A stretch of DNA of 45,574 nt from Oscillospiraceae bacterium (lineage in GTDB: Bacteria; Bacillota; Clostridia; Oscillospirales; CAG-272), in assembly GCA_015065135.1 (NCBI GenBank), contig SVQY01000016.1, positions 1-45,574 of the forward strand. The letters run 5' to 3'. This document shows positions 22,913 through 30,073 of this stretch, one piece after another. The notes beneath the pieces are model-generated. The model was given only the letters and a program-made list of their open reading frames with translations. It did no database searches and was not told where the DNA came from. A program made the position numbers and the translations under genes. Numbering within the stretch: the stretch's first letter is position 1; every line of letters starts with the position of its first letter.

Positions 22913-24115
22913 ATGAGTTTTTCCATCAAACAGCATAGTTTGCTGCGAGAAAGCCGCCGTCCGCGCGCCTATACCGTCCTTTTTCCGGACCCCGCATCGC
23001 CCAAGGGCGTGCGCTGCGATCTGGCAGCAGGGATGGTCGCCAACGTGGCAGTTGGCGCAGGCGTGACGGTGCGCAATGATTTTGATGACGTGCCGATCTT
23101 TCAGCGCCCCATCTTCAATGCCACCTGGGATGCCGCAAGCGGTCGCTGGACCGATCTTGTGGCCATAGGAGATGAGGCGTTCCGTTGGCATCCCTTTAGG
23201 GATTATCGGGAGGTCGTCTATCGCTGCACGCCCTTCTGGTACCGTATAGTGCCACGCAGCGAAACAGGCCCGGCGCTGGTGTCGGTCGCTGACAGTCCTC
23301 TGGAGGGCTATACGCTGGCACCGATGTTTCGTAACGGGCAGGATTACGTTTACCGTCCCGTTTTTGAGCTGGCCAAGGATAGCGACGGCCTGCCGCATTC
23401 CCGATCCGGCTTGAAGCCGATCTGCGATATCGGTACCACTGTGGTGATGCCGTTGGCACGTAGCTACGATGCCAGAGCCCGTGTGGAAAGCGTTTTCGAT
23501 TGGTTCAGCGACAGTCTTTTGCAGCTTGTTGAGTTTGCCACCTGGGATCTGCATTCTCTGATGAGCGGCCAGAAAAGTACGTATGCCAATACCGGCAGCT
23601 GCATCCCGAAGCTTTCGGCCAGCTCCGGGTGCCTTGGCGACGGATTGGCGATGGCGTGGCGCGGCAAAGAGAATGCGTGGAAGAACACCTGCTCCTTCCT
23701 GTGTGATATCCTGATCCAAAAGCATATCGCCGACGATGGCAGCTATACCACCACCATCTGTCATCTGCCCGATATGCAATATTTCGACGGCCTCATCAAC
23801 GAGCATTACGTAGAGATCGCACCCTACTTCTCCAACGTGGTCAGCGCTCAGTTTGCCGTGGGGGGATTCGCGATGAAGAACGGTGTGTTTTACCCGTGCG
23901 CGGAGGCAAAGGAGGGAACAGCGCCCAAGGCGTATGCGTATCTTAATAGTCAGTTGGCCGAAAAGTATCCCATTATGGTGGGCGTTGGCGGCAATACGAT
24001 GACCAATATGCTTACCTCTGCCACGCCCTCCTCCCCCTTCCATTGGGAGGCGGTGCAGCGGATGCAGGGACGTGAGACCAATTTCGGCGGCAGATTGATC
24101 CTGGACGAGGCGTAA
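22913..24115 (+). CDS. Unrecognised protein, probable phage tail-fibre or receptor-binding partner of the BppU-like protein
   Basis: 400 residues, not matched to a specific family. The sequence is rich in aromatic residues, Gly, Ser and Asp, with beta-type segments (RRPRAYTVLFPDPA, VYRCTPFWYRIVPRS). A central stretch, FDWFSDSLLQLVEFATWDLH and then a CSFLCDILIQK block after ENAWKN, is followed by repeats of hydrophobic strands, ending FGGRLILDEA, which resembles the GGRL end of phage C-type-lectin-fold tail proteins. No signal peptide or membrane segment is seen. It follows the BppU-like gene by seven bases, with GGGGTAAGACGGT before the ATG, so the two are cotranscribed. A receptor- or glycan-binding role is inferred from the partner only. 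Confidence 0.5.
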   Translation: MSFSIKQHSLLRESRRPRAYTVLFPDPASPKGVRCDLAAGMVANVAVGAGVTVRNDFDDVPIFQRPIFNATWDAASGRWTDLVAIGDEAFRWHPFRDYREVVYRCTPFWYRIVPRSETGPALVSVADSPLEGYTLAPMFRNGQDYVYRPVFELAKDSDGLPHSRSGLKPICDIGTTVVMPLARSYDARARVESVFDWFSDSLLQLVEFATWDLHSLMSGQKSTYANTGSCIPKLSASSGCLGDGLAMAWRGKENAWKNTCSFLCDILIQKHIADDGSYTTTICHLPDMQYFDGLINEHYVEIAPYFSNVVSAQFAVGGFAMKNGVFYPCAEAKEGTAPKAYAYLNSQLAEKYPIMVGVGGNTMTNMLTSATPSSPFHWEAVQRMQGRETNFGGRLILDEA

Positions 24116-24144
24116 AAAAAGGGGGGCGTTTTCAAAACGCCCCC
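24113..24144 (-). terminator. Terminator of typA
   Basis: Minus-strand stem GGGGGCGTTTT / AAAACGCCCCC followed by T7. On the plus strand it has no T-tract but could still slow transcription from the phage-like pair. Confidence 0.8.
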
Positions 24145-24164
24145 GAACGGGATGAGAAATCGAC

Positions 24165-26003
24165 TTATTTCGCCTGGTTTGCGCGGCGGATACGCATGGT
24201 CTCCTTCATACGCAGCTCGGTGTTCAGGATCTTTTTGCGCAGACGGATCGACTTGGGGGTGACCTCGATCAGCTCATCGTCTGTAATGAACTCGATGGCC
24301 TCCTCCAGCGAGAAGATCACAGGCGGGGTCAGCAGCAGCTTTTCGTCCGCGCCCTTGGAGCGGATGGCAGTCAGCTTCTTCTCGTCGCAGGGGTTCAGAG
24401 CAATATCGTCGTTCTTGGGATTCTCGCCCACGATCATGCCCTCATAGACCTCGGTCTGGGGGCCAACGAACATATTGCCGCGCTCCTGACAGTGGAAAAG
24501 ACCGTAACGGGTGGTCACGCCTGCCTTAGAGGCCACCAGTGCGCCGGTAAAGCGCATGGGGATCTCACCGCGGTAAGGCTGGTAGCTATCAAAAATGGTG
24601 TTGATCACACCCTCGCCGTGGGTAGCGGTCATAAACTCAGAGCGGTAACCGATAAGACAACGGGAGGGGATCAGATACTCGATACGGGTGCGGTCACCGA
24701 TGGGGTTCATCTCTAAGAGATCGCCCTTGCGTTGACCCAATTTCTCTACGACGGGTCCCACAAATTCCTGCGGTACGTCCAGCAGCACACGCTCAAAGGG
24801 CTCACACTTCACGCCGTCGATCTCACGGAAGAGCACACGGGGGTTGGAGCAGCAGAGCTCGTAGCCCTCGCGGCGCATATTCTCAATAAGAATGGAAAGG
24901 TGCATTTCGCCACGGCCTGCTACCTGAAACTCATCGGTGGTATCGCCGTCGGATACGCGCAGCGACATATCGCGCAGCGTCTCGCGGTACAAGCGCTCGC
25001 GGAGCTGACGGGAGGTCACGAACTTACCCTCCTTGCCGGCAAGCGGACTGGTGTTTACAGCAAAGGTCATCTCCATGGTGGGCTCGCTGACCTTGACGAA
25101 CTCCAGAGGCTCGGGGCAGGTGGTGGAGGTCACCGTGTCGCCGATGGAAATATCACCGGCACCGGAGAAGCAAACGATGTCGCCCATTTTGGCGCTTTCT
25201 ACGGGAACGCGCACCAGACCGTCGATCTGATAGATCGAAACGATCTTGGTCAGCTTGGGGGCAACGTTCGAATGATAGTTGCAGATCATGGCGGTCTGGT
25301 TCTGCTTCAGAGTGCCGCGCTCAATGCGACCGATGCCGATACGGCCCACATAATCGTTGTAGTCGATGGAGGAGACCAGCAGCTGCAGCTCGCCCTCCTC
25401 ATCGCCCTCGGGGCAGGGCATATAGTCCAGGATAGTATCAAAGAGGGGGGTCAGATCCACGCCCTCCTCGTCAGCCGAGCGAGTAGCGGTGCCGGCACGG
25501 CCGGAGCAATAGAGCATAGGGCTATCCAACTGCTCGTCGGTGGCATTCAGATCCATCAGAAGCTCCAGGATCTCGTCCTCCACCTCGCCAAGGCGAGCAT
25601 CGGGCTTGTCGATCTTGTTGATCACCACGATCACGCGGTGATTCAGCTCCAGTGCGCGCTGCAGCACGAAACGGGTCTGAGGCATAGGGCCCTCTGCGGC
25701 ATCCACCAGCAGAATAACGCCGTTGACCATCTTGAGGATGCGCTCCACCTCGCCGCCAAAATCGGCGTGGCCGGGAGTGTCGATGATGTTGATCTTGACG
25801 TCCTTATAATGCACGGCGGTGTTCTTTGCCAAAATGGTAATGCCGCGCTCCTTCTCAATGTCGCCCGAGTCCATAACACGGGTCACGGTCTCTTGGTTTT
25901 CACGGTAGATGCCGCCCTGCTTCAGCATTTGGTCCACAAGGGTGGTCTTGCCGTGGTCAACGTGGGCGATGATCGCCACATTACGCAGATCCTCTCTCAA
26001 CAT
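24165..26003 (-). CDS. typA: Translational GTPase TypA/BipA
   Basis: 612 residues, the standard length. GTPase motifs are [10 protein letters not shown] (G1), RGITI (G2), DTPGHADF (G3) and NKIDKP (G4) within residues 1-200, followed by domain II, EF-G-like domains III and V, and the TypA-specific C-terminal domain ([29 protein letters not shown]). The protein binds the 70S ribosome in place of EF-G and supports 50S assembly and stress adaptation. The start ATG 26003 lies after GAGGTATGT, a weak site. It has its own promoter at 26048-26076 and is convergent with the phage-tail-like pair. Confidence 0.97.
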   Translation of the reverse strand: MLREDLRNVAIIAHVDHGKTTLVDQMLKQGGIYRENQETVTRVMDSGDIEKERGITILAKNTAVHYKDVKINIIDTPGHADFGGEVERILKMVNGVILLVDAAEGPMPQTRFVLQRALELNHRVIVVINKIDKPDARLGEVEDEILELLMDLNATDEQLDSPMLYCSGRAGTATRSADEEGVDLTPLFDTILDYMPCPEGDEEGELQLLVSSIDYNDYVGRIGIGRIERGTLKQNQTAMICNYHSNVAPKLTKIVSIYQIDGLVRVPVESAKMGDIVCFSGAGDISIGDTVTSTTCPEPLEFVKVSEPTMEMTFAVNTSPLAGKEGKFVTSRQLRERLYRETLRDMSLRVSDGDTTDEFQVAGRGEMHLSILIENMRREGYELCCSNPRVLFREIDGVKCEPFERVLLDVPQEFVGPVVEKLGQRKGDLLEMNPIGDRTRIEYLIPSRCLIGYRSEFMTATHGEGVINTIFDSYQPYRGEIPMRFTGALVASKAGVTTRYGLFHCQERGNMFVGPQTEVYEGMIVGENPKNDDIALNPCDEKKLTAIRSKGADEKLLLTPPVIFSLEEAIEFITDDELIEVTPKSIRLRKKILNTELRMKETMRIRRANQAK

Positions 26004-26047
26004 AATACATACCTCACATTTTCGCGAAATTCTTTACACAAAAATAT

Positions 26048-26076
26048 ATTATATCACTTTTTGGACGTCTTGCCAA
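26048..26076 (-). promoter_or_regulatory. Promoter of typA
   Basis: Minus-strand TTGGCA (26071-26076), 17-base spacer, TATAAT (26048-26053), 45 bases upstream of the start. Confidence 0.7.
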
Positions 26077-26134
26077 TAGAGAGAGCGACGATTTTTGAAA
26101 AAAACCGTAATTTTTTGTTGTTGCATTTGACGAG

Positions 26135-26169
26135 AAAACGGGTCTGCCGTGCGGCAGACCCGTTTTTTT
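26135..26169 (-). terminator. Terminator after the 54-residue protein gene
   Basis: A perfect stem AAAACGGGTCTGCC / GGCAGACCCGTTTT with a 4-base loop, overlapping the stop codon of the small gene. T-tracts lie on both strands. Confidence 0.88.
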
Positions 26170-26332
26170 ATGAATTGGTGTCAGTATCCTGCTTTTTCTT
26201 GCGAGGCTGGCGTTTTTGCGCTTCCTTGATGCGCAGAATACGCGCCAGCTCCTTGGTGGCCTTTACAAGCTGCTCGGCACCGCTTGGCTCAATGATGGGC
26301 TCCTCGTTTTTGGTACGTGGCTTTCGCGTCAT
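26168..26332 (-). CDS. Small basic protein of 54 residues, function unknown
   Basis: The frame runs from ATG 26332 (sequence MTRKPRTKNEEPIIEPSGAE at the start) to TAA 26168, and ends KKQDTDTNS. It is strongly basic at both ends (TRKPRTK, KRQPRKKK) around a predicted amphipathic helix (EQLVKATKELARILRIKEAQ). The evidence that it is a gene is a GGAGGAG ribosome binding site, a consensus promoter (26367-26395) at the right distance and a strong terminator at its stop. There is no signal peptide. A nucleic-acid- or ribosome-binding role is possible from the charge pattern, but no family is recognised. Confidence 0.75.
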   Translation of the reverse strand: MTRKPRTKNEEPIIEPSGAEQLVKATKELARILRIKEAQKRQPRKKKQDTDTNS

Positions 26333-26366
26333 TTTTGCTCCTCCATAGGGTTCGGTTTCTGTTGCT

Positions 26367-26395
26367 ATTATACTCTTTTGTCACCGGACAGTCAA
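26367..26395 (-). promoter_or_regulatory. Promoter of the 54-residue protein gene
   Basis: Minus-strand TTGACT (26390-26395), exact 17-base spacer, perfect TATAAT (26367-26372), 34 bases upstream of ATG 26332. Confidence 0.75.
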
Positions 26396-26482
26396 TGCCT
26401 TTGCGGAAAAGTTACAAAACCTTCTCATTTCTTACAAAATGGGTGATTTGTAAAGAAAAGGTTGCCCAAATACAATTTTTGA

Positions 26483-26511
26483 TTGACAAAAAAAGCTTTT
26501 TATGGTATAAT
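26483..26511 (+). promoter_or_regulatory. Consensus promoter of the glycyl radical enzyme operon
   Basis: Perfect TTGACA (26483-26488), 17-base spacer and perfect TATAAT (26506-26511). A promoter this strong for a catabolic operon implies tight repression. Confidence 0.85.
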
Positions 26512-26529
26512 AACATTATCGTTAATGTT
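26512..26529 (+). promoter_or_regulatory. Operator-like palindrome at the transcription start of the glycyl radical operon
   Basis: AACATTA and TAATGTT form a perfect 7-base inverted repeat with a 4-base centre, directly after the -10 box and over the predicted start of transcription. This is the usual position for a repressor operator. Confidence 0.6.
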
Positions 26530-26569
26530 CGCAATGAAAACACAGTTTTCTGCGAGAAAGGGGAATAAT

Positions 26570-28543
26570 ATGAACGACAAGCTGTATTCCTTTATTTTAC
26601 ATAAGAAGCATCACGCCTACCGCCGCGAGGTGACAGAGGATTTTGCCGCCGCATATGCTGCAGCCGGCACACCCTTTGCCGAGCGCATGACCGCCCGCTT
26701 TGAAAAGCTGATGGCGATGCAGGAGCCGCATATTCTGGAGGGGGAGCAGATCGTTCTTCTGCGCACGACGGGCAAGCCCTCCGATGTTCTGACCGAGCAG
26801 GAGTGGGCGGCTTACCGCGCCGAACACGGCTACGTCCACGAGTTGGGCTATACCTCTAATTTGTGTGGCGATTACGCCCGTATCATCGCGATGGGGCTTG
26901 ATGCGCTCCGCGCGCAGACCGACGACTACGGTAAGCGAGAGATCGATGCGATCCTGGATCTGTGTGACCGTTACCGCTCCGAGGCCGAGCGCGTGGGACG
27001 CGATGACGTTGCCGCAGTGCTGACCAATGTGCCGCGCAAGGGGGCTACGACCCTGCGTGAGGCGCTGCAGTTCTTCCGCATTCTGCATTTTGCGCTTTGG
27101 CTGGAGGGCTGCTATCACAATACCGTCGGTCGCTTTGATCAGTATATGTACCCCTACTTTGCGGGGGATCTTGCCGCAGGCCGTCTTACCGAGGCGGAGG
27201 CTGAATCGCTGATCGAGGATTTCTTCCTCTCCTTCAATAAGGATAGCGATCTTTATCCCGGCGTGCAGCAGGGTGATAACGGCCAGAGCATGGTGCTGGG
27301 CGGCTGCAATGCGGCAGGCGAGGATTGCTTCAACGCCCTTTCCGCGATCTGCCTGCGCGCCAGTAAGAAGCTGCTGATGATCGATCCCAAGATCAATCTG
27401 CGCGTATCGAAAAAGACCCCCATCGAGGTCTATCGGTTGGGCAGCGAGCTGACCAAGGCAGGCCTTGGCTTCCCTCAGTACAGCAACGATGATGTGGTGA
27501 TCCCGGCGCTGGAGGCGATGGGCTATGCCCACGAGGATGCCTGCAACTACGTGGTCGCCGCTTGCTGGGAGTTCATCATTCCGGGCTGCGGCTATGATAT
27601 CGTCAATGCGGGTGCGCTCAATTTCCCTGCAGTAGTCAATAAAACGGTCGCCACCAAGCTGGCAGATGCCGCAAGCTTTGAGGCATTTATGGATGAGGTG
27701 GATACTGCCGTAAAGGCAGAGGCTACAGCCATGACTGCTATGAAGTCGGCCGCACCCTTCCTGCCCTCGCCTCTGATGGATATGCTGATCCCCGAGCGCC
27801 GTTACCGCAATTTCGGCTTCCACGGTACAGGCATTGCCTCTGCTGCGGATGCGCTGGCGGCTATCAAGGTGCACGTGTTCGATAAAAAGAATGTTACCCC
27901 TGCTCGCCTATTGGCAGGCCTTGACAACGATTTTGCCACCGATCCCGAGCTGCTGCATCTCCTGCGCTACGAGGCACCCAAGATGGGCTGCGATGACGAT
28001 GAGGTAGATGCACTTGCCGTCCGCCTGCTGGATGACTATGCTGACGGTCTGGCAGGGCATAAGAACGCCTACGGCGGTATCTACCGTGCCGGCACGGGTA
28101 CGGCAATGTATTACCTCTGGCATGCCGCCGAGGTGGGCGCCACCGCAGACGGTCGCCGCAAGGGCGAGCCCTTTGGCACCAATTTCTCTCCCAATTTGTT
28201 TGCTAAGATCGACGGTCCCGTTTCGGTGATCCGCTCCTTCACCAAGCCCCACACCGATCGCGTTTGCAATGGCGGTCCGTTGACGCTGGAGTTCGCTTCC
28301 TCTATGTTCAACGCCCCCGATAGCATCGACAAGCTGGCCGAGCTGGTACGCTTCTTTGTGCAAAAGGGAGGTCATCAGATGCAGCTGAACGCCGTCAATG
28401 CCGACAAGATGAAGGCCGCGCAGGCAGACCCCGAGCAGTACGCGCAGCTGGTGGTCCGCATCTGGGGCTGGAGCGCTTACTTTGTGGAGCTGGATAAGGA
28501 ATATCAGGACCACGTGATCGCCCGTCAGGAATACACCGTTTGA
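26570..28543 (+). CDS. Glycyl radical enzyme of the pyruvate formate-lyase family, unknown substrate
   Basis: 657 residues, about 100 shorter than most family members (750-850). The thiyl-radical cysteine is probably Cys332 in AACWEF; the Cys-x-Glu arrangement (Glu334) is that of dehydratase-type members (diol, glycerol, choline, hydroxyproline) and not of pyruvate formate-lyase. The radical glycine is Gly633 in VRIWGWSAYFVELD, 25 residues from the end as in the family, but the usual RVSGY/F loop reads RIWGW. Other family motifs are GATADGRRKGEPF and NAVNADKM. The activase follows 9 bases later. ATG 26570 is chosen because an upstream in-frame start lies in the promoter. Probably an anaerobic dehydratase or lyase for a sugar-derived compound; the substrate cannot be assigned. 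Confidence 0.85.
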   Translation: MNDKLYSFILHKKHHAYRREVTEDFAAAYAAAGTPFAERMTARFEKLMAMQEPHILEGEQIVLLRTTGKPSDVLTEQEWAAYRAEHGYVHELGYTSNLCGDYARIIAMGLDALRAQTDDYGKREIDAILDLCDRYRSEAERVGRDDVAAVLTNVPRKGATTLREALQFFRILHFALWLEGCYHNTVGRFDQYMYPYFAGDLAAGRLTEAEAESLIEDFFLSFNKDSDLYPGVQQGDNGQSMVLGGCNAAGEDCFNALSAICLRASKKLLMIDPKINLRVSKKTPIEVYRLGSELTKAGLGFPQYSNDDVVIPALEAMGYAHEDACNYVVAACWEFIIPGCGYDIVNAGALNFPAVVNKTVATKLADAASFEAFMDEVDTAVKAEATAMTAMKSAAPFLPSPLMDMLIPERRYRNFGFHGTGIASAADALAAIKVHVFDKKNVTPARLLAGLDNDFATDPELLHLLRYEAPKMGCDDDEVDALAVRLLDDYADGLAGHKNAYGGIYRAGTGTAMYYLWHAAEVGATADGRRKGEPFGTNFSPNLFAKIDGPVSVIRSFTKPHTDRVCNGGPLTLEFASSMFNAPDSIDKLAELVRFFVQKGGHQMQLNAVNADKMKAAQADPEQYAQLVVRIWGWSAYFVELDKEYQDHVIARQEYTV

Positions 28544-28552
28544 TCGAAAAGT

Positions 28553-29383
28553 ATGATAACGGGTCACATTTTTGATATCAAAGAGTTCTCGGTCAACGAC
28601 GGACCGGGGGTGCGCACCACCGTCTTTTTCAAGGGCTGTCCCTTGCGCTGCATCTGGTGCCATAATCCCGAGGGTCTGGAGCCGGGCAGAGGCATCCTGC
28701 TGCGGCAAAAGGGCTGCCTGCATTGCGGCAGGTGTCAGCAGAAATGCGATCACCCCGACTGTATCGGCCTTGGTCGCTGCCTCCACGCCTGTCCTATGGG
28801 GCTGGTGGAGGAGATCGGCAGGGTCTGGGATGCCGATACGTTGGCCAAGCGCTTGCTGCGCGATGCGGATCTCTTTGAAAGTTCCGGCGGTGGCGTGACG
28901 CTTTCGGGCGGTGAGCCACTGCTGCAGCATGAATTTGCCGCCGCGCTGCTGGAAAGATTGCCGGTGCATAAGGCCATTGAGACCTCCGGCTTTGCTACGG
29001 GTGCGGTGTTTGAAAAAATACTTGCGCTGGTGGATTACGTGATGCTGGATATCAAGCTGATCGACAAGGATGCCCACCGCCGCTATACCGGCGTGGATAA
29101 CGCACCCATACTGGAAAATTTTGCTCGCTTGCGCCAAAGCGGTAAGCCTTATCTTATCCGTGTTCCCCTGATTCCGGGCATTACCGATACCGAAGAAAAT
29201 TTGCGGAAAATCGCTACCGTTGTGGGGGATTCTCCCGTAGAGCTGCTGCCCTACAACCGTATGGCGGGGGCGAAATATCCTTCGGTCGGCAAGACCTTTA
29301 CCGATCTCATCACACAAGAAAAGAACAACGAGATCGACCTTTCGTTGTTTCAAAACGCGACCTTGCGCCGTGACGCGCATTAA
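28553..29383 (+). CDS. Glycyl radical enzyme activating enzyme (radical SAM)
   Basis: 276 residues. The radical-SAM cluster motif is CPLRCIWC (CxxxCxxC) in a KGCPLRCIWCHNPEG context, preceded by SVNDGPGVRTTVFF as in PflA-type activases. A cysteine-rich insert (CLHCGRCQQKCDHPDC and GRCLHACPMG) should hold two extra 4Fe-4S clusters, as in activases of dehydratase-type glycyl radical enzymes. GGVTLSGGEPL (SAM contact) and DIKLIDKDAHRRYTGVDN follow. It cuts SAM to a 5'-deoxyadenosyl radical and installs the glycyl radical on the enzyme encoded just upstream. No strong ribosome binding site is visible before ATG 28553, so translational coupling is likely. Frame and composition are normal. Confidence 0.93.
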   Translation: MITGHIFDIKEFSVNDGPGVRTTVFFKGCPLRCIWCHNPEGLEPGRGILLRQKGCLHCGRCQQKCDHPDCIGLGRCLHACPMGLVEEIGRVWDADTLAKRLLRDADLFESSGGGVTLSGGEPLLQHEFAAALLERLPVHKAIETSGFATGAVFEKILALVDYVMLDIKLIDKDAHRRYTGVDNAPILENFARLRQSGKPYLIRVPLIPGITDTEENLRKIATVVGDSPVELLPYNRMAGAKYPSVGKTFTDLITQEKNNEIDLSLFQNATLRRDAH

Positions 29384-29392
29384 GGAGGAGCT

Positions 29393-30073
29393 ATGAAAAA
29401 GGCAGTTATTTTTGATTTCAACGGCACGCTCTTTGCGGATTCCGACAAGCATCGCGAGGGCTGGAAGCGTTTTTTGGCCAAGTACGGTCTGGACGTGGAT
29501 GACGAGGAGCTGCGCACACACTATCTGGGGCGCACCAATCCCTATATCTTAAAGCGTGTGTTTGGTGAGGATCTTGCCCCTGAGCTGATCGCGGAGCGCA
29601 CTCTTGAAAAGGAGGCGACCTACCGCCAGTGCTGCATGGAGGATCCCGCCAGCTTCCACCTGATCGCAGGCGCCGTGGCGTTTCTGGATTATTTGAAGGA
29701 GAACGGTGTGGATTTCACCATCGCCACCGGCTCCGAATACTCCAACGTGGATTTCTATTTTGATAAATTTGAGCTGGGCCGTTGGTTTGACCGCTCTCGT
29801 GTAGTCCTGGATGACGGCAGCTTTCCCGGCAAGCCCGCACCCGACGGCTATCTTCGCGCCGCCAAGGTGTTGGGGCGCGATCCTGCCGACTGCATCGTCT
29901 TTGAGGACTCTATCTCGGGTGTGCGTGCCGCCCACGCAGCGGGTATTGGCCAAACGGTAGCCATCACCACCGAGGTCAGCGCCGAGCGGCTGCTCTCTTA
30001 TCCCGGTGTCGTGATCGCCGAGCCGGATTTCTCCGATATGATCCGCATTTTTGAGGAGGTCCTATCCAAATGA
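29393..30073 (+). CDS. HAD family phosphatase/beta-phosphoglucomutase-like hydrolase
   Basis: 226 residues. Motif 1 is FDFNGTL with nucleophile Asp8, but the usual second aspartate (general acid/base) is Asn10. Motif 2 is ATGSE, motif 3 lysine lies in GKPAPDGY, motif 4 reads FEDSISGVRAA, and the four-helix cap sits between motifs 1 and 2. It matches the PGMB-like subfamily that dephosphorylates or isomerises sugar phosphates. The stop overlaps the next start (ATGA), which shows tight coupling with the GH36-like gene. AAGGAGG precedes ATG 29393. The Asp-to-Asn change recurs in some HAD clades and may alter mechanism or turnover. Substrate unknown. Confidence 0.85.
   Translation: MKKAVIFDFNGTLFADSDKHREGWKRFLAKYGLDVDDEELRTHYLGRTNPYILKRVFGEDLAPELIAERTLEKEATYRQCCMEDPASFHLIAGAVAFLDYLKENGVDFTIATGSEYSNVDFYFDKFELGRWFDRSRVVLDDGSFPGKPAPDGYLRAAKVLGRDPADCIVFEDSISGVRAAHAAGIGQTVAITTEVSAERLLSYPGVVIAEPDFSDMIRIFEEVLSK

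Noticed and set aside
23900-24115. A variable repeat of a diversity-generating retroelement in the fibre-like gene.
   Set aside because: The end of the gene is not enriched in AAC/AAT codons, and no template repeat or reverse transcriptase is in the window.
22006-24144. A prophage.
   Set aside because: Only two tail-type genes; no integrase, repressor, terminase, capsid, lysis gene or attachment repeats are visible.
24732-26348. A long open frame of 538 codons antisense to typA and the small gene.
   Set aside because: It mirrors the conserved typA frame, has no ribosome binding site and shows no protein family. Codon bias of typA keeps the opposite frame open.
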